In this document: in pieces, positions 1 to 4,898 of the stretch
Layout of the letters: each line of letters opens with the position of its first letter
How positions within the stretch are numbered: the first letter of the stretch is position 1
Source: Micrococcales bacterium
GTDB taxonomy: Bacteria; Actinomycetota; Actinomycetes; S36-B12
Direction: 5' to 3'
DNA length: 6,321 nt
Assembly (NCBI GenBank): GCA_002694095.1
Contig: NZLD01000015.1
Location: 1 to 6,321 of the forward strand
Made by a program: the position numbers and the translations under genes
The notes under the pieces: model-generated
Databases searched by the model: none
Seen by the model: only the letters and a program-made list of their open reading frames with translations
What the model was told of the DNA's origin: nothing

Positions 1-761
1 CAGTTAGACGTCCCGCCGTAACCCGAGTATTGCCAGAAGTCTCGGTCGATCCTGTCAGGTGAGATCACGGCTGTGATGCCTTCACCCGACGTGAAGGTTG
101 GGCTCGTCAAGTCCTCCGTGCCCGTTTCCGAGTCCGATGGGTATATCTCAGTTGAGGGTCGAAAGAGCGAGAGCTTCGCAAGAGCTCCGTCCTCGGGCTC
201 TTCCGGCTCCGCGGTGATCAGCCATCGATTCTCTCCGGGGTCCTCACTTGACTCTGAAGTCGCGTCTTGCAGAAATGAGAACTGTGCCGCGTAGCTGGCG
301 CCGTCCGAAAACGTGAACCAGTTGCGCTCATTCTTTGTGATTTTTCGGCATCGAAACTTCGCCGACAGGTCCGCCTTGAACCGTAGGGCGTCCTTCTTGC
401 CTGCGGCCTTCCGGATACACACTCGCGTGGCATCGGTGTAGTACACCCTCCACAGCCCGTCAAAGTCCCTTTCAGCCACACGGGTGATTCGCCCGTCGTA
501 CGTGATGTACTCGTAGGAGTAATCCCCCTCGCTCTCGTACGTGGCCTTAGACCTAAACGGCTTCGCGGTGATCTCCTTCAGCACCTTGTCCATGCCCTGA
601 ACGCGGGGATTCTCATAAAACTCTTGCTGCGTCAGCGTCAGCCATTCCTTACCATTCATCGTGACGCGAGGAGGCAAAGGCCCCTCCGCCAAAGCAGGGC
701 TCGCCACAGATAGGGCTAGCACTCCCACCAGGCCCACCGTCAAGAAGTACCGAACCTGCAC
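1..761 (-). CDS. Secreted protein of unknown function, 3' end cut by the window edge
   Basis: An uninterrupted minus-strand frame runs from a GTG at 761 off the left edge, giving 253 residues without a stop. The GTG was chosen because it begins a clean Sec signal peptide: a short start with one Arg, a hydrophobic core at about residues 5-20, and an Ala-Leu-Ala cleavage site before Glu26. Starting at the next ATG (659) would discard this signal. No good Shine-Dalgarno lies before the GTG, so the exact start is not certain. The mature part is rich in Tyr, Phe and charged residues, has one pair of cysteines (about C115 and C138) that could form a disulfide, and has an acidic stretch at about 166-192. 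There is no lipobox Cys. I do not recognise the family. The role is unknown; export across the membrane is inferred from the signal peptide alone. It diverges from the small plus-strand gene at 1137. Confidence 0.78.
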   Translation of the reverse strand, partial: MQVRYFLTVGLVGVLALSVASPALAEGPLPPRVTMNGKEWLTLTQQEFYENPRVQGMDKVLKEITAKPFRSKATYESEGDYSYEYITYDGRITRVAERDFDGLWRVYYTDATRVCIRKAAGKKDALRFKADLSAKFRCRKITKNERNWFTFSDGASYAAQFSFLQDATSESSEDPGENRWLITAEPEEPEDGALAKLSLFRPSTEIYPSDSETGTEDLTSPTFTSGEGITAVISPDRIDRDFWQYSGYGGTSN

Positions 762-791
762 ATCGAGACGGTAACAAGGACACGACAGTTC

Positions 792-851
792 TTCCCGGGA
801 AATCTCCGGAATTCCTGACGTCAACGATCGTGGCCGATCACGCAATCGTGA
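792..851. repeat. Cluster of perfect short palindromes upstream of the secreted-protein gene
   Basis: Seen directly: TTCCCGGGAA at 792-801; GGAATTCC at 808-815, TGACGTCA at 816-823 and ACGATCGT at 824-831, with no base between these three; and TCACG-CAAT-CGTGA at 838-851. The block sits 31-90 bases upstream of the GTG at 761, where operators are commonly found. No promoter hexamer pair with good spacing was found around it. The function is unknown. Confidence 0.45.
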
Positions 852-1054
852 AGATTTGCACGGGTAGTTCGTTTGTTGCCATTCTGTTGGCGATGCTCTT
901 TGCCACGCACTGTCACAACATGACTCTTCTTGCCCGATTCCAGGGGGAATCCGAGACCCGTCGACTGACACCGCTCCCCCTGCGCTCGATTCTCTAAACC
1001 GTTCTTCGCAGGTTTGAATTCCACCGTGGCCACATCAAGTGTGTGTTGGGGCTC

Positions 1055-1083
1055 ATGACAGTGGTTGTGTCGATGGCTATGCG
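1055..1083 (+). promoter_or_regulatory. Possible promoter of the small zinc-knuckle gene
   Basis: ATGACA (1055-1060, five of six matches to the -35 consensus) is followed after exactly 17 bases by TATGCG (1078-1083, three of six matches to the -10 consensus). Transcription would start near 1090, giving a leader of roughly 48 bases before the GTG at 1137. The weak -10 match keeps this tentative. Confidence 0.25.
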
Positions 1084-1136
1084 ACTAATCTCGATTTCGT
1101 GCACTCGAAGGACGATAAAGGACAGCGAGACGAGAA

Positions 1137-1361
1137 GTGAGTTCCGAAAAGCCTTGCTCCTTTGACGGGTGCGGTCGCCCAGTGAGGGCAAAAGGTCTGT
1201 GTAATCCGCACTACATTCAGCAAGAACGCGGCAAGACCCTCACTCCCATTAGGAAGAGAACTCCTAAACACACCGGGTGTAGTGAGAAGGGCTGCGAGAG
1301 GACCCACTACTCCAAGGGGCTGTGCAGAAATCATTACGCAAAGACACAAAGAGACAAGTAG
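1137..1361 (+). CDS. Small basic protein with two tandem CX4CX9CX2H zinc-knuckle-like motifs
   Basis: The 74-residue product has two copies of one motif: C7, C12, C22, H25 and C48, C53, C63, H66. Both have exactly the same spacing, CX4CX9CX2H, and both carry a Lys-Gly-Leu-Cys segment and a His-Tyr ending, offset by 41 residues. The four ligands per unit suggest that each binds one zinc ion. A basic linker (about 31-46, rich in Arg and Lys) joins them, and the C-terminus is also basic, which fits nucleic-acid binding. Similar single units occur at the N-terminus of some phage and actinobacterial HNH-type endonucleases, but no nuclease domain is present here. The GTG at 1137 is the only usual start after an in-frame stop at 1116; its ribosome binding site is weak (AAAGGA at 1117-1122, rather far away). 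It stands alone on the plus strand, convergent with the anhydrase gene, and may be a phage-derived remnant or regulator. The function is unknown. Confidence 0.72.
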   Translation: MSSEKPCSFDGCGRPVRAKGLCNPHYIQQERGKTLTPIRKRTPKHTGCSEKGCERTHYSKGLCRNHYAKTQRDK

Positions 1362-1377
1362 CAACTATTCCAGTAGG

Positions 1378-1423
1378 CCAACTGATCGAGTGAACTAGTT
1401 GGGAACTGAGGCACTCCAAGTGC
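1378..1423. terminator. Two small inverted repeats between convergent genes, possible weak terminator
   Basis: CCAACT (1378-1383) pairs perfectly with AGTTGG (1397-1402) around a 13-base loop. GCACT (1411-1415) pairs with AGTGC (1419-1423) around a 3-base loop. They begin 17 bases after the stop of the plus-strand gene. Neither is followed by a clear T-run on the plus strand, so they are not textbook intrinsic terminators, but their place between convergent genes is suggestive. Confidence 0.25.
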
Positions 1424-1486
1424 TCTTGCTCTCCACGGTACCTCCCTAACGTCACAGAAACAGGCTTCCGAAAGGGATTTCGTGCC

Positions 1487-1502
1487 AGGCAGACCCCTGC
1501 CT
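1487..1502 (-). terminator. Hairpin at the 3' end of the carbonic anhydrase gene
   Basis: AGGCAG (1487-1492) and CTGCCT (1497-1502) form a perfect 6-base stem with a 4-base loop, touching the stop codon of the anhydrase gene. On the minus strand no T-run follows, so it may protect the 3' end or weakly terminate rather than act as a full intrinsic terminator. Confidence 0.25.
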
Positions 1503-2185
1503 CAGGTTTGAAGCCACGTCACGCGGCCACTCGCCAGGCCATACACGCCACTGACGATCCCCACGTCCCCAGTAGCAGTCAAATTAGCGATCGTGGAGCT
1601 TCGCGACTGAATTTGACGGGCCTGATAGGACGCGTTCGCGGCAATCGCGTCATTCGTTGAATGCCCAGCAGGAAGCGCTTCCACCGCAGGACTGATCAGG
1701 TCCACGAAACTGTCCAGGTGAGGCCCAGGCATTTCTCCTGTCTTCAAACTGCCTTCAGTTGCGATGACAGCCCCGCACTCGGTGTGTCCGATCACCGCGA
1801 TCACCGAAACACCTAATACGGCGGCAGCGAATTCAAGACTCCCCAGCCCGACTGATTCCAAGACGTTGCCCGCATTTCGCACCACAAATAGGTTGCCCGG
1901 CGCCATGTCAAACATGAAGTCTGGATCGGTCCGGGAGTCACCACACGTAAGAATCGCGGCGAAGGGCTTCTGCCCCTTGGCGGGCGTCGAAGCCAGCGGC
2001 GAATAATTCTTGGACTTGAAATTCCCATTGACGCTACGCGTATTACCTCGCTCCAGCCGCCGCAAAGCTTCAGCCGGAGTCACCGAAGCAGCAGCATTTG
2101 CCGAGGTAGCCCCCGCGACAGAACTTCCTGCCAACGCTGCTGTTGAAGCTGCTGCGATCATAAAGTTACGACGAGACAAACTCAT
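1502..2185 (-). CDS. Tat-exported beta-class carbonic anhydrase
   Basis: Beta-carbonic anhydrases interconvert carbon dioxide and bicarbonate using zinc. The 227-residue product has the family hallmarks: Cys-Gly-Asp-Ser-Arg at 81-85 (zinc ligand C81 with the D83/R85 dyad) and Gly-His-Thr-Glu-Cys-Gly at 133-138 (ligands H134 and C137), separated by the conserved Gly-Asn-Leu-Phe-Val-Val-Arg-Asn-Ala-Gly segment (97-106). The N-terminus is a twin-arginine signal: Ser-Arg-Arg-Asn-Phe-Met at 4-9, an Ala-rich hydrophobic stretch, and an Ala-Asn-Ala cleavage site near residue 31, so the folded metalloenzyme is probably exported. The ATG at 2185 was chosen over an in-frame ATG at 2305 because it places the Tat motif at the N-terminus and has GGAAGG 7 bases upstream. 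All zinc ligands are present, so the enzyme is likely active. It follows the hydrolase gene after 308 bases and is probably transcribed separately. Confidence 0.95.
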   Translation of the reverse strand: MSLSRRNFMIAAASTAALAGSSVAGATSANAAASVTPAEALRRLERGNTRSVNGNFKSKNYSPLASTPAKGQKPFAAILTCGDSRTDPDFMFDMAPGNLFVVRNAGNVLESVGLGSLEFAAAVLGVSVIAVIGHTECGAVIATEGSLKTGEMPGPHLDSFVDLISPAVEALPAGHSTNDAIAANASYQARQIQSRSSTIANLTATGDVGIVSGVYGLASGRVTWLQT

Positions 2186-2192
2186 GAGAGAA

Positions 2193-2198
2193 CCTTCC
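2193..2198 (-). promoter_or_regulatory. Ribosome binding site that fixes the carbonic anhydrase start
   Basis: GGAAGG on the minus strand lies 7 bases before the ATG at 2185. It decides between this start and the in-frame ATG at 2305, which would put 40 unrelated residues in front of the Tat motif. Confidence 0.75.
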
Positions 2199-2328
2199 GA
2201 TTGCCGATCAGGAGAATTGCTTGGGACGCCACCAGAAACTGCTAGGGAAGCGCGGTGTGTTTGAATCTTTCGGGCTCGAAGAGCGCTCTTCCCTGCTAGC
2301 CCCATGTCGCCAAATGGACCTCAGCAGG

Positions 2329-2373
2329 AGCCACCATCCCCTCCCGGGGGTGGCTAAGGCCACGCTTTTGGCT
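2329..2373 (-). promoter_or_regulatory. Overlapping, mutually exclusive hairpins: possible terminator or attenuator-like leader
   Basis: Read on the minus strand, four segments occur in order: GCCA (2372-2369), GTGGC (2363-2359), GCCACC (inside 2355-2349) and GGTGGCT (2335-2329). Segment 3 pairs with segment 4 in a perfect 7-base stem, extendable by an inner CCC/GGG. Segment 1 pairs with segment 2 (4 bases). Segment 2 alternatively pairs with segment 3 as GTGGC-CTTA-GCCAC. The 2:3 pairing excludes both others, as in attenuators. No T-run follows the last stem, so it is not a standard intrinsic terminator. It could also simply end the hydrolase transcript. Confidence 0.35.
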
Positions 2374-2427
2374 CTTCGACTTATGACACAAGTTCAAGCG
2401 CTGGGCCAGCCGCAACGCGACCAGCGC

Positions 2428-2456
2428 AAAGTATGTCGTTCGACGAACGGGGTCAA
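2428..2456 (-). promoter_or_regulatory. Possible promoter of the carbonic anhydrase gene
   Basis: On the minus strand TTGACC (2456-2451, five of six matches to the -35 consensus) is followed after 17 bases by TACTTT (2433-2428, a poor -10). The spacer contains the palindrome CGTTCG-A-CGAACG (2437-2449), and GTTCGAC occurs at 2438-2444 and again at 2458-2464, 20 bases apart, so a regulator could bind across the promoter. Transcription would start near 2421, with a leader of about 235 bases that includes the hairpins at 2329-2373. Confidence 0.28.
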
Positions 2457-2493
2457 GGTTCGACAATTGGTTCCGTCCAAGTGCCTGGCGGAC

Positions 2494-4188
2494 TTACGGC
2501 TTATTACCCACGGCTCCCTTGAAATCACTGCCGCTCACTGTTGCCCCTTTCCATGATGTGCCTCGCAACTTCGTTGCCCGCATATCTGTGTTCTTGATAG
2601 AGGCGCCTTCAAAGTTGCTCTTGTAGAAGTTGGACGAACTGAAATCACCCTTCTCCACATACGCCTTCGTCCAATTACTCCTAAGGAACGAGGTACCCGT
2701 CGCTTTCGGATTCTCGAGCCGCACTCGCGAGAAGTTGGCATCCGCGAGAGACCGCGCACCTAGTTGCGTGTTTGCACCAGTCGCGCCAGAGAAAACAGCG
2801 CGCTTCAAAAAGGCATCCGTAAAGTTCGTGTTGTTGAGTATCGCGCCCGCCAGCCGAGCCCGCTGCAAGTTGGCACCGGTGAAGTCCATATCGGAGAGGT
2901 TTGCCCCACTTAGGTTTGCTTCCCCGAGCTTGTCTCCCGCGCATGATGTCCCTGGGCGAATGAAACAGGACTTGAACACCGGGATCACATAGTCACTATT
3001 GCGTGACAGGAACAACGGACTGCTAACTGAATTGAATCGCTGACTGCTCGGTCCGCTGGCCCTCAGGGAGTCCCACGTGGCGCTGAGTTGGTTGCCTCCC
3101 GCGTTGCTCCACTGAACCCCGAGTAGCGAGTAGTCCGTGGCCGTGTATTCGTACCAGAAGGTCGCCGTAATCCCCAAGAGTCGGGAGTCGGCATAGGTGT
3201 AGTCCATGAGTTGATTGCCGTCTTCGGTTGACCAATCGACTCCCGGGCGAATGCCCGGGCCCTTCAGGCCGTAGTTGACCTCCGTGTCGTAGATCCCAAT
3301 ACCCAGGGCCGGCGAATCCGGGCCGAGTGCGTCCACCAGGGCGTTCTGCCAGGAGATGATGTCATCAGCCCGCTGGGTCGCTGCCATGCGTGGAAAGTTC
3401 TGACCCGTGTCAAAATCGCGCCCCGCATCCCCATTCGGGTATGAATGAATGGTCCATGTGTCGAAAGGCGCCGCGCCGTTGTCCGCCACCTCGCCAGCGA
3501 AAGCAGATGTGAACCGCGCTGCGGATCCCCTGAGCCGTGTCGTGATCGACGGAGCGGCAACCACGGCGCTCGGATTCGAGGCCTTGATGATGCCGTAAGC
3601 GCTCTGCGCCATCGCGAACAGTTCGCCAGCGGAGCCTTGCCAGAAGGTGGTCAGGTTCGCCTCGTTCCACAACTCGTAGCCTGCGATGCGCCCCCCGTAC
3701 CGGCCGGCAACTGCGCGCACGTACTCATTCCAGTCACCAATGTTGGTGGGCGGGCTCGCACTGCCAGCCCCCCAGCGCGGATCACCGGCCCCGGGGTTCT
3801 CTGCAGCCCACTGGGGCGTAAGACCGAGCACAAGGAAGGGCCTTCCCCCCCATGACTCAACCAGTGCGATACGACGATCAAGAATTGACCAGTCGAAGAC
3901 TCCTCGTTGGGGATTCACGTCCCGCCACGCCACCTTCATGTCCCACATTCGGTACATCGCCCCCGGCGGTGGCCGCAGACTTTCTAGCCCAGCATCCCAC
4001 CCCACTTGGGGTGCCACAGACAAAGAGAACTCATTTGCCGAAGGTGCTGCACTCTGCAATGTCGTCAATCCCTGAATCTTCGACTCGTAAGGGCTCAACT
4101 CGCGTGCGTGCGTCGGCGATGCAAATCCCATCGCACTGACTCCCAGCAGAAGCGTGACGGAAAGGATCTGCGAAAAGAAATGCCTCAT
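2494..4188 (-). CDS. Secreted clan A-type glycoside hydrolase fused to a C-terminal pentapeptide-repeat domain
   Basis: The 564-residue product begins with a Sec signal peptide (core at about 8-24, Thr-His-Ala cleavage near 28). Residues about 55-375 resemble a clan A (beta/alpha)8 glycosidase of the GH39/GH5 kind: a Gly-Val-Phe-Asp-Trp segment at 96-100, a Thr-Pro-Gln-Trp at 124-127, Leu-Trp-Asn-Glu at 173-176 with E176 as likely acid/base, Ile-His-Ser-Tyr-Pro at 247-251, and Asp-Thr-Glu at 301-303 with E303 as likely nucleophile. The 127-residue spacing of the two glutamates fits a retaining clan A enzyme. The substrate (a xyloside or other beta-linked glycan) cannot be told. After a Cys-X7-Cys linker (C408, C416), residues about 419-560 are pentapeptide repeats of the Ala-Asn-Leu-Ser-Gly type, expected to form a right-handed beta-helix. 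ATG 4188 is the first start after an in-frame stop and lacks a clear ribosome binding site. It lies 60 bases after the SRPBCC gene. Confidence 0.88.
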   Translation of the reverse strand: MRHFFSQILSVTLLLGVSAMGFASPTHARELSPYESKIQGLTTLQSAAPSANEFSLSVAPQVGWDAGLESLRPPPGAMYRMWDMKVAWRDVNPQRGVFDWSILDRRIALVESWGGRPFLVLGLTPQWAAENPGAGDPRWGAGSASPPTNIGDWNEYVRAVAGRYGGRIAGYELWNEANLTTFWQGSAGELFAMAQSAYGIIKASNPSAVVAAPSITTRLRGSAARFTSAFAGEVADNGAAPFDTWTIHSYPNGDAGRDFDTGQNFPRMAATQRADDIISWQNALVDALGPDSPALGIGIYDTEVNYGLKGPGIRPGVDWSTEDGNQLMDYTYADSRLLGITATFWYEYTATDYSLLGVQWSNAGGNQLSATWDSLRASGPSSQRFNSVSSPLFLSRNSDYVIPVFKSCFIRPGTSCAGDKLGEANLSGANLSDMDFTGANLQRARLAGAILNNTNFTDAFLKRAVFSGATGANTQLGARSLADANFSRVRLENPKATGTSFLRSNWTKAYVEKGDFSSSNFYKSNFEGASIKNTDMRATKLRGTSWKGATVSGSDFKGAVGNKP

Positions 4189-4248
4189 GGCCGAAGCGTA
4201 CGCCGCACCGTCATGACTGCCCTACTGCCGGGGTCACCCTTCTGCCTA

Positions 4249-4785
4249 TCAGCGTGAGAACCACGGATGAGAGCCCCACGCGTTCCGGGCTACGCGCTCA
4301 CCAGTCTCGAGGTACCGATTCAAGCCGTTGACCACGGATGTCAGGTAGGCGTTCAAACGTGGCCGGATCCACAGGGCATGGAGAGTGGCATTGGTGACAC
4401 GAGTCTTGCCCGCGTAGATGTAGGGACGCACCGTGATGGTGATTGTTGAAGAGACGGAAGAGTCGTCCCGGAGCATCCACGTCACCAACGATCGTTTCTC
4501 CGCCGATCCACCGATCAGTAGCTCGAATCCCTCGTCTGGAGTCCACCGCACAAACTGGCGGTCCAGCCTTAACCCGTTGAGGTAGACAATCCGATCTCTT
4601 CGCTCGGAATCATCCCAGGCAAGCGCCGTGTTCTCTTGGCAAAAGGGGTGGAAGGGCTCCAGATGCCCCGGGCGCTCCAGAATCGAGAACGCCTGCGCAG
4701 CCGACGCAGGTAGAGACATTGATGCTGACGCGAAGGGAACCGACCTCAATCGGTCGACCTGTACTCGGTCACTGTCCGTCAACAT
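4249..4785 (-). CDS. SRPBCC-fold (polyketide cyclase/START-like) protein
   Basis: The 178-residue product matches the SRPBCC pattern: a first strand (about 15-25), a helical stretch with Pro-Ala-Ser-Ala-Ala-Gln-Ala-Phe (26-33) and the family-like Pro-Gly-His-Leu-Glu-Pro-Phe-His-Pro-Phe (39-48), a run of antiparallel strands (64-140, e.g. Ser-Thr-Ile-Thr-Ile-Thr-Val at 113-119), and a long C-terminal helix (about 141-163) that closes the hydrophobic cavity. Proteins of this fold bind lipids, polyketides or other hydrophobic ligands, and some are enzymes; the ligand here is unknown. There is no signal peptide, so it should be cytoplasmic. ATG 4785 gives a full-length domain, but no Shine-Dalgarno precedes it, so a leaderless or upstream-coupled mode is possible. 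It lies 113 bases after ndh, with an inverted repeat between, and 60 bases before the hydrolase gene. Confidence 0.82.
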   Translation of the reverse strand: MLTDSDRVQVDRLRSVPFASASMSLPASAAQAFSILERPGHLEPFHPFCQENTALAWDDSERRDRIVYLNGLRLDRQFVRWTPDEGFELLIGGSAEKRSLVTWMLRDDSSVSSTITITVRPYIYAGKTRVTNATLHALWIRPRLNAYLTSVVNGLNRYLETGERVARNAWGSHPWFSR

Positions 4786-4799
4786 GTGAGTAGTCTGCC

Positions 4800-4850
4800 G
4801 CTCTCGACTACGGCTGCAACTTCGATCGCTTCCTCGATAGTCGCGAGAGC
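4800..4850. repeat. Inverted repeat between ndh and the SRPBCC gene
   Basis: GCTCTCGACTA (4800-4810) pairs with TAGTCGCGAGAGC (4838-4850) over 11 bases, with a 2-base CG bulge in the right arm and a 27-base loop. It lies 15 bases upstream of the SRPBCC start and 48 bases after the ndh stop. No T-run follows on the minus strand. It could be an operator for the SRPBCC gene or an mRNA structure separating it from ndh. Confidence 0.45.
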
Positions 4851-4898
4851 CTGCGAACAGAAGATGCTGGACATCGCAAGAAGGCTCTGTGACTCTAA

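Larger units (their letters stand above)
762..1136. other. Divergent intergenic region, no convincing gene
   Basis: This 375-base gap separates two divergently oriented genes and should carry the promoters of both. A minus-strand frame of 70 codons (821-1033) exists but has no ribosome binding site and no recognisable protein features. The left half is dense in perfect palindromes: 10 bases at 792-801, then three abutting 8-base palindromes at 808-815, 816-823 and 824-831, then a TCACG/CGTGA hairpin with a 4-base loop at 838-851. A further 8-base palindrome lies at 1026-1033. These may be protein-binding sites or structure in the leader of the secreted-protein gene. Confidence 0.5.
2186..2493. 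other. Intergenic region between hydrolase and carbonic anhydrase genes
   Basis: This 308-base gap has no convincing gene. The in-frame upstream extension of the anhydrase (to 2305) and a plus-strand frame across it show no protein features. It holds a promoter-like element with repeats (2428-2464) and a set of overlapping inverted repeats (2329-2373). It should contain the end of the hydrolase transcript and the promoter and leader of the anhydrase gene. Confidence 0.5.

Noticed and set aside
821..1033. A 70-codon minus-strand frame in the divergent intergenic region
   Set aside because: It starts with GTG, has no ribosome binding site, shows no recognisable motif, and overlaps the palindromic block that looks regulatory.
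1077..1364. A 95-codon minus-strand frame antisense to the zinc-knuckle gene
   Set aside because: It is fully explained as the opposite strand of the plus-strand gene, whose duplicated Cys/His motif is far stronger evidence of coding.
2186..2305. In-frame N-terminal extension of the carbonic anhydrase to an ATG at 2305
   Set aside because: The extension would bury the Tat motif at residue 44 and onwards and ignores the good ribosome binding site before the ATG at 2185.
2437..2464. A LexA (SOS) box upstream of the carbonic anhydrase
   Set aside because: The half sites are present but the 4-base spacing TCGAAC-N4-GTTCGA of an actinobacterial SOS box is not.
3445..3855. A 136-codon plus-strand frame inside the hydrolase gene
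   Set aside because: It is a shadow frame opposite a well-supported catalytic domain and has no family features.
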